Positions 17,713 through 27,902 of a DNA stretch of 42,585 nt are shown here, piece by piece. The notes under the pieces are model-generated. The model was not told the DNA's origin. It saw only the letters and a program-made list of their open reading frames with translations, and searched no databases. The number at the start of each line of letters is the position of its first letter. Within the stretch, counting starts at the first letter, position 1. This DNA comes from Nautiliaceae bacterium. Its GTDB lineage: Bacteria > Campylobacterota > Campylobacteria > Campylobacterales > Nautiliaceae. The translations under genes and the position numbers were made by a program. The stretch covers positions 1 to 42,585 of the forward strand of contig JALWNI010000103.1 of assembly GCA_027083695.1 (NCBI GenBank). The letters are read 5' to 3'.

Positions 17713-18864
17713 TTAATGACTCACACAAATAGCACAAATATCAAAACATTTAAATATAAAATCTGCATATTTCTCATCTTCATTAATAAGTGCAGCTTGT
17801 GCGGGTGAGAGATTTTGTTTATTACCATTTGCAAGATTAAATTGAGTAGGTACAATAATGTTATATTTCTTTATTTTTTCATTTTCAATTTCTATTTCGT
17901 GTATTAAACTTCCTCTTGGAGCCTCAATTGAAATTTTCCCTTTTCCATTTTTGTTTCTTGGTTTTATAAAATTTTTTTCGTTAATATCAATTTTATCAAT
18001 CTCTTTTATTAAATATTCAAATATAAGATTCACTTCATATAACCTTGCAAAAATTCTGGTATAAACACTATCTTTATGTTCTTCATATATTTTATTAATC
18101 AAAGGATTTTTTAAATTTCTAGCAAGAGGACCCACTTCATAAAATTTATCATTATATAAAGCATTTTTATTAAAAGAAGAGGTTTTTTCTTCATTTACAA
18201 ATTTTATTTCTCCATTTGCTCTAAAAAACAGATTATTCCCTAATACCAAAAATTTATTTAAACTTTTACCAATATTTTTGGGAATATCCTCAAAAAGTAT
18301 CTCTAAATCTTTTGAATATCCTTCAATATTCATAATTTCCTGATATCTTTCAAACATTTTCAGTAAAAAATTTTTGATTTTTATAATTTCTAGATTTGTC
18401 AAATCACTTGTAATTCCTCCTGCTATCGCATATGAATTATGCGGAAACTGACCTGCAATTAGTGCTATAATCTTTGCTATATCTCTGCTAAATTCTAATG
18501 CTTTAAAATAATCAATATCTTTTATAGAAGGAAACAGCGTTAAATAAAACCATTTAATATGATTTTGAATAATTTCAAGACCTACGGTTATTTCCCTTAA
18601 TATTTTTGCTTTTTTAGTAATTTTTATTTTTAATGCATTTTCAATCACCTCAGCAGTGGCAATCAGATGGGAATGTCCACATATCCCACAAACTCTTGGA
18701 TTAATTACACTTGCATCATTATAATGTCTATTTTTTAAAAAATCTTCTATTCCTCTATATTGCCAAAACTCAATTTCTGCAAATTCTATTATATTTTGGT
18801 TTTTATGTAATTTTAAAGTAGCTTCACCTTCAATTTTTGTAATTATTTTTTTAGTTATCTTCAT
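17713..18864 (-). CDS. Cytosolic [NiFe]-hydrogenase large subunit, sensor-like (no C-terminal extension)
   Basis: ORF 383 aa; RVCGICGHSH, EAPRGSLIHEI, ends exactly at DICAICVSH*. Confidence 0.85.
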   Translation of the reverse strand: MKITKKIITKIEGEATLKLHKNQNIIEFAEIEFWQYRGIEDFLKNRHYNDASVINPRVCGICGHSHLIATAEVIENALKIKITKKAKILREITVGLEIIQNHIKWFYLTLFPSIKDIDYFKALEFSRDIAKIIALIAGQFPHNSYAIAGGITSDLTNLEIIKIKNFLLKMFERYQEIMNIEGYSKDLEILFEDIPKNIGKSLNKFLVLGNNLFFRANGEIKFVNEEKTSSFNKNALYNDKFYEVGPLARNLKNPLINKIYEEHKDSVYTRIFARLYEVNLIFEYLIKEIDKIDINEKNFIKPRNKNGKGKISIEAPRGSLIHEIEIENEKIKKYNIIVPTQFNLANGNKQNLSPAQAALINEDEKYADFIFKCFDICAICVSH

Positions 18865-19711
18865 CTATCAGCTTTCTTTCAAGTCTTTCATTTCTTAAAC
18901 TTTTCGCAACTCCTGATATTGTCAAATATGCTCGTTTACTTACCCCTATTGGAATTTCTGCTGGAATACCCATAAACTTTTCTGTCATAAAAAGATTTTT
19001 TTTAGGGAAATTTCTTTCAGTACATCCAAAACATGGAGTTCCGGCTCTTGGTTTTGAATTTACTTCATTCCATAATATTTTATTGCAGCTACTATGAGTA
19101 AAAGGTCCTTGACAGCCTTGTTCATAAAAAAGACAACCTTCTTTTTCTCCAAAATTCTTAGCATCAATTTTCCACTCGAAATATTCATTTCTTATACATC
19201 CCATATGAGAGGTATAGCTAAATATCTCTTTTGGTCTAAATTCATTATCTAATAACATTTTTTTATTTTCTATTAGCATTTCAATAGCATATGCAATCCA
19301 TTCAGGATGAGGAGGGCAGCCGGGAACTGCAATAATTTTATCTTTAAATGGAAAAAATATCCCTTTTTTATTTTTATTAAATAATACTCCCTCTCCAAAA
19401 ATACCACCATAAACAGCACATGTCCCAATTAACAATACCTTTTTTGATAATTTAATCATTTGAGTAATTAAATCTATAAGATCGAAATCCATTCTTAAAA
19501 AGTTCTCTTTTATCGCTCCTTCAATTACAAGCAAATCACATTTTTGAATTTTAAATTCATTTGTCGGAAATAAAGGATGATAAAGAAGTTTTATTTTTTG
19601 TAAAAGAGTTTTTATTTCTGGATAATTATAAAAAGAATGAGAGCATCCATAACAACTAACCCCATCAATCCATATAATTTTAGGCTTTGAGAGCATTGTA
19701 AATATTCTCAC
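18851..19711 (-). CDS. Cytosolic [NiFe]-hydrogenase small subunit (no Tat signal), HupU/group 2-like
   Basis: ORF 286 aa; GVSCYGCSHSFYN, GTCAVYGGI, VPGCPPHPEW, PRAGTPCFGCTE; no twin-Arg leader. Confidence 0.85.
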   Translation of the reverse strand: MRIFTMLSKPKIIWIDGVSCYGCSHSFYNYPEIKTLLQKIKLLYHPLFPTNEFKIQKCDLLVIEGAIKENFLRMDFDLIDLITQMIKLSKKVLLIGTCAVYGGIFGEGVLFNKNKKGIFFPFKDKIIAVPGCPPHPEWIAYAIEMLIENKKMLLDNEFRPKEIFSYTSHMGCIRNEYFEWKIDAKNFGEKEGCLFYEQGCQGPFTHSSCNKILWNEVNSKPRAGTPCFGCTERNFPKKNLFMTEKFMGIPAEIPIGVSKRAYLTISGVAKSLRNERLERKLIDEDN

Positions 19712-20261
19712 TTACAGGTTCAATATATTCATCTAAATCTTTACCTAAAATTCCTTCTCTAAATAAAAACGCAAGTCCTCCTATATATCCCATAAAAAGA
19801 CCAAATGCAGCAAAAAAATCTTGATTTTTTAATTCTTTTCTTCTAACACCTTCTTCAAAAAATATCATTATTTCAGTTACAAACGCACTAACACAAAGCA
19901 TCCCTTCGCAGCCATTATTAAATATCTCTTTATTTGATAAATAAACTCTCATAAAATAATCCACAAGCTCAGGTTCACTTTTTGCCATTTTAAAATAGAG
20001 TTCTACAATTTTTTTGATTTTTTCTTTACTTGGTATTTCAATTTCATTTATTTTTCTTATCTCCTCTCCAAATTTTTTAGAAGTATATATTAACAGTTCT
20101 TTCGCCAAAGACTCTTTTGAGGGGAAATAATTATACATATTTCCAACACTCATTCCCATTTCTTTTGCTATATCTGATATTGTCGTGTTGTAAAAACCTT
20201 GTTTTGCGAATAGATTAAGAGCGGTTTTCATTATTTCAAGTTTTTTCTCCTCTTTACTCAT
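19680..20261 (-). CDS. TetR/AcrR-family transcriptional regulator
   Basis: ORF 193 aa; N-terminal HTH TTISDIAKEMGMSVGNMYNYFPSKESL; 32-nt overlap with downstream hydrogenase gene. Confidence 0.9.
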   Translation of the reverse strand: MSKEEKKLEIMKTALNLFAKQGFYNTTISDIAKEMGMSVGNMYNYFPSKESLAKELLIYTSKKFGEEIRKINEIEIPSKEKIKKIVELYFKMAKSEPELVDYFMRVYLSNKEIFNNGCEGMLCVSAFVTEIMIFFEEGVRRKELKNQDFFAAFGLFMGYIGGLAFLFREGILGKDLDEYIEPVSENIYNALKA

Positions 20262-20321
20262 CTTTCTACCTTTTAAGAAAATATTTAAAGTATTATATTA
20301 TAATTTCAAAAAAGGTTTAAT

Positions 20322-20666
20322 ATGCATGAATTTTCAATTGTTGATTCACTTCTTCATTTGGCAGAAGAACACGCTGCAAAACACAATGCAAAAAAAGTAA
20401 CAAAACTAGAAATAAAAATAGGTGTATTAAGCGGAGTAGAACCAGAACTCTTAAAAACAGCCTTTGAAACTTTTAAAGAGGGAACAATTTGTGAGGATGC
20501 TGAATTTATTATGAATATTCAACCTGTAATTATTAAATGTAAAGAGTGTGGATTTGAAGGTAAACTGAATAAAGATGAATATCTTTGTCCAAAATGCAAT
20601 AGTGGTAATTTAAAAATTATAGATGGAGAAGATATGTATTTAATGAGTTTGGAACTTGAAGAATAG
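20322..20666 (+). CDS. hypA: Hydrogenase nickel incorporation protein HypA
   Basis: ORF 114 aa; MHEFSIVDSLL, CKECGF...CPKCNS zinc site. Confidence 0.97.
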   Translation: MHEFSIVDSLLHLAEEHAAKHNAKKVTKLEIKIGVLSGVEPELLKTAFETFKEGTICEDAEFIMNIQPVIIKCKECGFEGKLNKDEYLCPKCNSGNLKIIDGEDMYLMSLELEE

Positions 20667-20695
20667 CTCCTAACAAATTATAGGAGCTATTTTAA
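20662..20695 (+). terminator. Rho-independent terminator of hypA
   Basis: AATAGCTCCTA (20662-20672) / TAGGAGCTATT (20681-20691) followed by TTTT; hairpin also encodes the C-terminus of the convergent ORF. Confidence 0.8.
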
Positions 20696-20972
20696 TCTTA
20701 TAAAGATTTCTATTTATATACAAATTTCCGCTAAATGGGTCATATTCCACATCTTCCGGCAAAAAACAGGTTTTTAAATCTTCAAAAACCAAATCTTCAA
20801 ATCTAATTTTTTTATCAAAAAATTTTTCTATTACTACTTTTGTATTTGTTACTCTCACATCATTACCAAGAATATATTCAACCATTGCCTCAAACTCTTC
20901 AACCTCATCATACTCTTTTATTTTACCTTGCCAAGTATCTAAAAAATATTCAAGAGCTTCAATTCCTCTCAT
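20670..20972 (-). CDS. Hypothetical protein
   Basis: ORF 100 aa in intergenic slot, no recognised domain. Confidence 0.55.
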   Translation of the reverse strand: MRGIEALEYFLDTWQGKIKEYDEVEEFEAMVEYILGNDVRVTNTKVVIEKFFDKKIRFEDLVFEDLKTCFLPEDVEYDPFSGNLYINRNLYKIKIAPIIC

Positions 20973-20982
20973 GTTCCCCTCC

Positions 20983-21534
20983 TTAACAATAATCAGCCAA
21001 TAATCCTTCTTTTAACTGCTTATAAGTATCTTCTCCCACAAACTTTTTAACAATTTCAAGTCCGAAACATATCGCAGTTCCCGGACCTTTACTTGTCAAT
21101 ACATTTTTATCTTCAACTACTTTTGCATCGCTTACATAGCCCTCTTTTTTGATATTTTCTTCCCATCCCGGATACGCCGTATATTTATCTTTAAGTACAC
21201 CGGCAGTTTTTAAAGCATAAGGAGCTGCACAGATAGCACCAACATATTTTCCTTTACTGTCCATCTCTTTAAGAAGTTTTTGAACATATTCATCATTTGC
21301 AAGATTTACAGCTCCCGGAAGACCCCCTGGCAATACTACCAAATCAAGCTCATCTGCATTTACAAGCTCTATTTTTGTATCTGGAATCACTCTTATATTG
21401 TGAGCTCCATAAATTACATCTCCCCCAACACCTGCTACAATTACATCAAGCCCGCCTCTTCTCATTACATCAATCAAGCTCATAGCTTCAATTTCTTCAA
21501 ATCCATTTGCCAAAGGAACACATACTTTTGCCAT
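20983..21534 (-). CDS. DJ-1/PfpI family protein
   Basis: ORF 183 aa; ANGFEEIEAMSLIDVMRRGG, VLPGGLPGAVNL, GAICAAPYAL nucleophile elbow. Confidence 0.92.
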   Translation of the reverse strand: MAKVCVPLANGFEEIEAMSLIDVMRRGGLDVIVAGVGGDVIYGAHNIRVIPDTKIELVNADELDLVVLPGGLPGAVNLANDEYVQKLLKEMDSKGKYVGAICAAPYALKTAGVLKDKYTAYPGWEENIKKEGYVSDAKVVEDKNVLTSKGPGTAICFGLEIVKKFVGEDTYKQLKEGLLADYC

Positions 21535-21556
21535 TTCACCCTCCTTTTTTTATATA

Positions 21557-22252
21557 TTATATCACATTTTCAATTTTGACTCTTAAAAACGGATACTCTT
21601 TTACATCTTTTAAAATAACTCCAAAAGTACCCTTTAATTCAGGAAGTTTTTTAATGTTTTTTATCTCTCCATCAACTTTTACAGTTAATGATTTTATTTT
21701 ATTGGCTATTACAAACTGATGAGAACATAAAAGCTCGTCTTCTTTTACTACATTAAAATCCTCACATGCATAAACAACGCTTCCATCAAAACTTGGAAGC
21801 TCCTCAATATCTTCTAAATGATATTCATAACTTTTTTTAGTTTCTAAAATCTCTTCTAAAATAGGATCACTTGGCTCAAACCATTTAGGAAGCTTAATTC
21901 CTTCAATTTCAAAATTTCCGTAATCTCTTAAAAGAGCCAAAAATCTTTTAATGTTTTCAACTCTTGGATGAAGATGAATATCTCTTCCTATAATTAATTT
22001 GCCATCCTCTAACTTTTCCAAATCAAACTCATCAAAATTACTCTCACTAAACAGATATCCATCATCCATTTCATCAAAATATTCTCTTACAATATCAGGA
22101 ACTTTTTCATAAGTAAAATGCTTCGCTATCAAAGCAATCACAGCTTCTTCTGCCATAGGTTCATAAGTAATTGAATCTTTATATTTTACAGGATGTAAAA
22201 ATATATCGGCTTTTATATTTTTTAAGGGTAAATTTCCTATTGATATAACCAT
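21557..22252 (-). CDS. Hypothetical protein
   Basis: ORF 231 aa, acidic, directly upstream of the DJ-1 gene and downstream of hemN; no recognised domain. Confidence 0.6.
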   Translation of the reverse strand: MVISIGNLPLKNIKADIFLHPVKYKDSITYEPMAEEAVIALIAKHFTYEKVPDIVREYFDEMDDGYLFSESNFDEFDLEKLEDGKLIIGRDIHLHPRVENIKRFLALLRDYGNFEIEGIKLPKWFEPSDPILEEILETKKSYEYHLEDIEELPSFDGSVVYACEDFNVVKEDELLCSHQFVIANKIKSLTVKVDGEIKNIKKLPELKGTFGVILKDVKEYPFLRVKIENVI

Positions 22253-22260
22253 TTTATCTC

Positions 22261-23619
22261 CTAAATAGATTTTGAAAATACCTTTTGATTTGCCATTTTT
22301 TTAAAATATTCATCAAAAGGCAGAACAATATTTCTTATAAGCAGACTTCCCGTTTTATTCACTTTTATTTTATCATCACTTATTTCCACGAGATTTTCAT
22401 CCACGAATTCTTGAAGTTCTTCAAGCTCGTTTTTAAATTTTTCTTTAAAATCAATACTAAATTTGTTTTCAAATCTTTTAATATCAAAACTGAAATTTGC
22501 CATCATTTCCATAATTATATATTTTCTGATTTTATCCTCTTCATTTAAAATCACTCCTCTAAATATAGGGAGTTTACCCTCATCAATCGCTCTTTCATAA
22601 TTTTTCAAATCTTTATAATTTTGAAAATATGCATCATCTGTTTCACTTATGGAAGTGAGACCAATTCCTATCAAATCAGCTCCACCTTTTGTCGTATATC
22701 CTTGAAAATTTCTATGAAGCTCACCTTTTTCAATAGCCTTAAAAAGTTCATCATCAGGCTTTGCAAAATGATCCATTCCAACCATTTTATATCCGTTATT
22801 TTCAAAAAAATCTATTACATATTTGAAAATTTTAAGTTTTTCTTCCGGTGAAGGAAGAGTTGTTTCATCTATTTTTCTCATCCCTTTTTTCATCCAAGGA
22901 ACATGAGCATAATTAAAGACAGCAACTCTATCAGGGTCTAATTCTTTCACAAGATTTAAGGTATTTTTAAATGTATCAAGAGTTTGAAAAGGAAGACCAT
23001 AAATCAAATCAATATTAATAGAATCAATCCCGGATTTTCTTGCAATATCAACAGCCTCTTTTGTCAAATCAAAAGGCTGAATTCTATTGACTGCTTTTTG
23101 TGTTTCATCATTAAAATCCTGAACCCCAAAACTTATTCTATTAACCCCATATTTTCTCATTACATCCATATGTTCTTTACTAAAAAACCTAGGATCAATT
23201 TCAACACTTATTTCAGCATCATTTTCAAAATTTTTAAAATGTGAATAAATCAGCGAATAAATCTCTTCAAGTTCATCAGGTGTAAAAAATGTAGGTGTCC
23301 CACCACCAAAATGAAGTTGGCGTACAATTCTATTGGTATTAAGATATTTTGAGAGTATATCAAGCTCTTTTTTCAAATAATCAATATACTTTTTCCTTTT
23401 ATCAGCTTTGCTGGTATATACAACATTACATCCACAAAAATAACATGCACTCTTACAAAAAGGAAGATGAAAATAAAGGCTTATGGGTTTGTCTCCTTTT
23501 AAAAAAGGAATAATATCATCTGGTGTTAAATCTTTAAACTCCACAGCTGTGGGATATGAAGTGTATCTTGGTGCATGTCTTGAAAATTTACTTAATTTTT
23601 TAAAATCTATTCCACTCAT
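22261..23619 (-). CDS. hemN: Oxygen-independent coproporphyrinogen III oxidase
   Basis: ORF 452 aa; radical SAM CKSACYFCGCN, LHFGGGTPTF, RISFGVQDF. Confidence 0.96.
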   Translation of the reverse strand: MSGIDFKKLSKFSRHAPRYTSYPTAVEFKDLTPDDIIPFLKGDKPISLYFHLPFCKSACYFCGCNVVYTSKADKRKKYIDYLKKELDILSKYLNTNRIVRQLHFGGGTPTFFTPDELEEIYSLIYSHFKNFENDAEISVEIDPRFFSKEHMDVMRKYGVNRISFGVQDFNDETQKAVNRIQPFDLTKEAVDIARKSGIDSINIDLIYGLPFQTLDTFKNTLNLVKELDPDRVAVFNYAHVPWMKKGMRKIDETTLPSPEEKLKIFKYVIDFFENNGYKMVGMDHFAKPDDELFKAIEKGELHRNFQGYTTKGGADLIGIGLTSISETDDAYFQNYKDLKNYERAIDEGKLPIFRGVILNEEDKIRKYIIMEMMANFSFDIKRFENKFSIDFKEKFKNELEELQEFVDENLVEISDDKIKVNKTGSLLIRNIVLPFDEYFKKMANQKVFSKSI

Positions 23620-23628
23620 TTTTCTATC

Positions 23629-24504
23629 CTATCTAAATTCTCTTGCAAATTCCCTGCCCGCATTTTCCCATTCATCAAAAGAAATAAGCATCTCTTTTTT
23701 AATCATTTTTTCATCTTTAAGAAGTACCGCTTTAATTTTTATAGAATCATCAACCATTATTTTTGCATTTACTCCCACAGGAGCATGGCATCCAAGATTG
23801 AGCTCATCGACAAAATCTCTCTCAATTGTAACTTCAACTTTTGTTCTTAAATCGTTAAGAGGTTTAACGGCATTTATTATCTCTTCATCATTTATTGTTT
23901 CAATTCCAAGAGCTCCTTGTCCCATTGCAGGTACTATAATATCTGTATCCAAAACTTCATAATATTTTACTTCTTTTAACATATTGAGTCTTTTAATTCC
24001 TGCATAAGCTAAAATAATTGCATCATATCTGCCTTCTTTTAATTTTCTGATCCTTGTATCCACATTTCCTCTAAGATCTGTAATAACTAAATCTTCCCTA
24101 AATGCTTTAAGCTGCATAGCTCTTCTAATTGAACTGGTACCAACTACTGCATTATGTGGAAGTTCAGCCAATGTTTCAAAAGCCTCAGATAAAAAAATAT
24201 CTTCAACTGCTTCTCTTTTTGGAATTGCTGCCAATGTGAAATGTTCTTTGTCATAAACAGTCGGAAAATCTTTAAGTGAATGCACGGCAATTTGAGCTTC
24301 ACCGTTTAAAAGTGCCTCTTCCACTTCTTTTATAAAAAGCCCTTTCCCACCTATTTGGGCAAGAGGTTTATCAAGAATTTTATCACCAGTTGTTGTTACA
24401 ATTCTAAGCTCTACTTCATGTCCAAGATTTTCAAGTCTTTTTTTTACCCATTCAGCCTGCCACAATGCAAGTTTGCTGCCTCTTGTCGCAATTGTCAGTT
24501 TCAT
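23629..24504 (-). CDS. hemC: Hydroxymethylbilane synthase (porphobilinogen deaminase)
   Basis: ORF 291 aa; ATRGSKLALWQ, HSLKDFPT, dipyrromethane Cys in NLGCHAPVG. Confidence 0.96.
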   Translation of the reverse strand: MKLTIATRGSKLALWQAEWVKKRLENLGHEVELRIVTTTGDKILDKPLAQIGGKGLFIKEVEEALLNGEAQIAVHSLKDFPTVYDKEHFTLAAIPKREAVEDIFLSEAFETLAELPHNAVVGTSSIRRAMQLKAFREDLVITDLRGNVDTRIRKLKEGRYDAIILAYAGIKRLNMLKEVKYYEVLDTDIIVPAMGQGALGIETINDEEIINAVKPLNDLRTKVEVTIERDFVDELNLGCHAPVGVNAKIMVDDSIKIKAVLLKDEKMIKKEMLISFDEWENAGREFAREFR

Positions 24505-24539
24505 TATTATCCTTTTTTTAATTTAATTATATCAAAGTG

Positions 24540-25517
24540 TCATAAAAGTTTTGCCGCATCTTTACTGTGATAGCTGATAATCATATCAGCCCCCGCTCTT
24601 TTAAATGAAGTAAGAATTTCCATCATTAAACTCTCATAGTTCATCCAGCCGTTCATACTTGCCGCTTTTACCATTGAATATTCTCCGCTTACATTATAAA
24701 CACAAAGAGGTTTTAGTGTATTTTCTTTTATCTCTTTTATTACATCCATAAATGCAAGTGCCGGTTTTACCATAAGTATATCCGCACCCTCAGCTTCATC
24801 TATCAGACTTTCTAAAAGAGCTTCTCTTTCGTTTGCCACATCCATCTGATATGTTTTTCTGTCTTTTGGGAGATATTCATTTGCAACAGGTGCACTCTCA
24901 GCCGCATCTCTAAACGGTCCGTAAAATGCAGAAGCAAACTTTGTAGAATAACTCATAATAGGAATATGACTAAATCCCTCATTATCAAGAGCGTCTCTTA
25001 AAGTTTCAATAATATTATCCATCATACCGCTTGGTGCTATCATATCAGCCCCGGCCTTAGCATGAATTAAAGCCTGTTTTGCACTTATTTCAAGTGTTGC
25101 TTCATTATCCACCGTTTTTAGTTTGGGATTTATAATACCGCAGTGTCCGTGGTCTGTAAATTCGCAAAAACAAAGGTCTGTAATAATTGCTATTTTATCC
25201 CCAAAAGCTTCTTTTGCCGCTCTTACGCTTCTTGCAATCAAACCTTCTTCACTTAAAGCATCGCTTCCGCATGAATCTTTAAGTTTTGGAATACCAAAAA
25301 GTATTACAGCTCTAATACCCAAATCTATACATTCGGCGATTTCATCCAAAAACTCTTTTTCTCCAAACTGATAAACTCCGGGCATAGATTTAATTTCATT
25401 TTTACCTTTTAATCCTTCTTTTATAAAAACTGGCATAATTAAATCATTTTTTGTTACATAATTTTCTCTTATTAAATCTCTTATATTGCTATTAAGTCTT
25501 AATCTTCTAAGATTCAT
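24540..25517 (-). CDS. hemB: Delta-aminolevulinic acid dehydratase
   Basis: ORF 325 aa; DLCFCEFTDHGHCG, GADMIAPSGMMD, MVKPALAFMD. Confidence 0.97.
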   Translation of the reverse strand: MNLRRLRLNSNIRDLIRENYVTKNDLIMPVFIKEGLKGKNEIKSMPGVYQFGEKEFLDEIAECIDLGIRAVILFGIPKLKDSCGSDALSEEGLIARSVRAAKEAFGDKIAIITDLCFCEFTDHGHCGIINPKLKTVDNEATLEISAKQALIHAKAGADMIAPSGMMDNIIETLRDALDNEGFSHIPIMSYSTKFASAFYGPFRDAAESAPVANEYLPKDRKTYQMDVANEREALLESLIDEAEGADILMVKPALAFMDVIKEIKENTLKPLCVYNVSGEYSMVKAASMNGWMNYESLMMEILTSFKRAGADMIISYHSKDAAKLL

Positions 25518-25518
25518 T

Positions 25519-26544
25519 TTATCTCCTTGTAATTTCCTTACACAAATCTACAAAATATTTTGCATTCTCTACCGGTACATCGGGTAAAATTCCATGTCCT
25601 AAATTAAATATATGCCTATGCCCTTTCATAATTTTTGCAATTTTTTCCACTGCTTCTTTTGTAGCTTCTTTATTATAAAGTCTTGTTGGATCCATATTTC
25701 CTTGAAGCGTATAATTGTCTTTGAAAATTTTTAAAGCATATTCAATAGGTGTATTCCAGTCAACTCCCAAAACATCAAATTCTCCATCCATTCCATCCAT
25801 ATAAAGCCCTACACCTTTTGAAAATAATATAATAGGAACACTGCTATATTTTTCTTTTATATCTTTTGCAATTTTTCTCATATAATCCCAAGAAAATTCA
25901 AAAAATTTATCTCTTTCAAGCGCACCTCCCCAGCTGTCAAACACCATAACAGCATCAGCACCTGATTCTATCTGTTTAAGAAGATATTTTGTAGTCTGCT
26001 CAGTTACTTTTTCAAGAAGTTTATGTAGAGTTTCGGAATCTGCATAAACCATTTTTTTGATTTTTGCATACTGTTTAGAACCTCTGCCTTCTACCATATA
26101 AGTAGAAACCGTCCAAGGAGAGCCGCAAAATCCTATTAATGCTTTTTCTGGTGGTAACTCTTTTTTTATTTGTTTTATCCCTTCATATACATATGAAATT
26201 TTATTATATGCATCATTGTCCAGTGAAACAATATCTTCAATTTTTGAAATTTTTTTATCAAAAATCGGCCCAATCCCTTTTTCAAATCTCAAAGGAAGAC
26301 CCATTTCCATAGGTAAATTTAGTATATCGCTAAAAAGTATTGCCGCATCAACATCTAATCTTCTTATAGGTTGAAGTGTAATTTCAGCTACAATTTCAGG
26401 ATTACGCGTCATATCAAGAAAATTACCAATCTTTTTTCTTATTTCCATATATTCAGGAAGATATCTTCCAGCTTGTCTCATCATCCATACAGGAGTATAA
26501 GGTGTCTCTTTTCCAAAACATGCATCAATAAAAATCTTTCTCAT
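25519..26544 (-). CDS. hemE: Uroporphyrinogen decarboxylase
   Basis: ORF 341 aa; [37 protein letters not shown]. Confidence 0.97.
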   Translation of the reverse strand: MRKIFIDACFGKETPYTPVWMMRQAGRYLPEYMEIRKKIGNFLDMTRNPEIVAEITLQPIRRLDVDAAILFSDILNLPMEMGLPLRFEKGIGPIFDKKISKIEDIVSLDNDAYNKISYVYEGIKQIKKELPPEKALIGFCGSPWTVSTYMVEGRGSKQYAKIKKMVYADSETLHKLLEKVTEQTTKYLLKQIESGADAVMVFDSWGGALERDKFFEFSWDYMRKIAKDIKEKYSSVPIILFSKGVGLYMDGMDGEFDVLGVDWNTPIEYALKIFKDNYTLQGNMDPTRLYNKEATKEAVEKIAKIMKGHRHIFNLGHGILPDVPVENAKYFVDLCKEITRR

Positions 26545-26589
26545 TTTTTATCCTTTTTATATTCTTCCATATTTACCACTTCTAAAATT

Positions 26590-26643
26590 CCTATCTTTTG
26601 TTTACAATGTCTTGATTCCTTTTTCCCTCTATCCTACTTCCTA
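26590..26643 (-). repeat. GTAGGAAGTAGG-type purine-rich tract directly after the hemA stop codon
   Basis: Minus strand TAAGTAGGAAGTAGGATAGAGGGAAAAAGGAATCAAG; same family as 356-538 and hypF insert. Confidence 0.6.
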
Positions 26644-27900
26644 CTTAAATATTCCCTTTTCCATATGATATTCACATTTATTCATATCCATTTTAAGTGA
26701 ATTTTCTCCAAAAAGCCTTTTTATTACTGAAACAAATATATCAACTTCTGCACTATCAGCCATTTTTCTAAGTGTCATATTTGGATGATGTAAAAATCTT
26801 TTAAATGCATTATGAAGTATTTTTTCTACTTCTTCTTCAAGTTCTGCTGGAATATAATGTTTTTTTACAGCATTTTTTAGAGCTCTTTTAGAACATTCAT
26901 GAGCTTTATCCTGCAAAAATTTAATAACAGGTTCAATTGAAACAGCTTGAAGATATTTTTCAAATTCTTTTACGCATTTTTTTATAACTTCATTTGCAGT
27001 TTCTACCTCTTTTTTTCTTTTTTTTAAATTCTTTTCACTAATTTCTTTTAAATCATCTACTTTTATAACTTTTATATCAGAACATTCTATATCTTCAATA
27101 TCATTTGGTATCGCCAAATCAAACCATAATCTCTTAAAACTTTTTGGTTTAATATGTTCATTTTTTATAACATAACTTGGTGCTGAGGTGGCAGAGAAAA
27201 GAAGTCTGTAATTATTAATAAGTTTTGGAAGAGATTCGAGTGAGTGTATATCAATATTTACTTCATCTCCTAGCTCTTCTTTGAGTGCAAATGCATTTTC
27301 AACCGTTCTATTTACAAGAATTATATTTACACCTTCTTTTATTAAATTTTTACAAACAATTCTTGCTGTATCACCTACACCTATCACTACTGCACTGTAA
27401 CCACTTAAATCTTCAAGTTCTTCTTTTGCACTTCTTACAGCAATACTTGCAACACTTACGGGTTCACTTGAAATTTGAGTTTGATTTCTTATCTTCTTAG
27501 CGCATTTAAAAGAAAAATGAATAAGTCTTGTTAAATCCTGAGAAATAAAATGCTTTTCATACGCTTCTACAAAAGCATCTTTAAGCTGTCCTGTAATTTG
27601 TGTTTCGCCAACAACCATAGAATCAAGAGAAGCTGCTACTTTAAAAATATGCTCAATGGCAGTCGAATTTTCATAAATTTCAGCTTTTAAAAACTCCTCA
27701 GGAGTTATAACTTTGTAAAAAACCTTATCATATAATTCATTTAAATCTCTTTTTGTATCAAAAATAACTTCAATTCTATTACATGTTTGAAGATACATAA
27801 CTTCTTTAAATTCTTCAAAATCTTCCAGTGTAAGTTTTGAAAGTTTACTTCTGAGAGTAACATCAGAATTTCTGTAATTAAAACTTATTACAAAATACAT
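26641..27900 (-). CDS. hemA: Glutamyl-tRNA reductase
   Basis: ORF 419 aa; LQTCNRIEV, GETQITGQLKDA, VIGVGDTARIV. Confidence 0.95.
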   Translation of the reverse strand: MYFVISFNYRNSDVTLRSKLSKLTLEDFEEFKEVMYLQTCNRIEVIFDTKRDLNELYDKVFYKVITPEEFLKAEIYENSTAIEHIFKVAASLDSMVVGETQITGQLKDAFVEAYEKHFISQDLTRLIHFSFKCAKKIRNQTQISSEPVSVASIAVRSAKEELEDLSGYSAVVIGVGDTARIVCKNLIKEGVNIILVNRTVENAFALKEELGDEVNIDIHSLESLPKLINNYRLLFSATSAPSYVIKNEHIKPKSFKRLWFDLAIPNDIEDIECSDIKVIKVDDLKEISEKNLKKRKKEVETANEVIKKCVKEFEKYLQAVSIEPVIKFLQDKAHECSKRALKNAVKKHYIPAELEEEVEKILHNAFKRFLHHPNMTLRKMADSAEVDIFVSVIKRLFGENSLKMDMNKCEYHMEKGIFK

Positions 27901-27902
27901 AT

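Noticed and set aside
23483-23962. 159-aa plus-strand ORF across hemN/hemC
   Set aside because: Antisense to two well-supported heme genes; no recognisable domain
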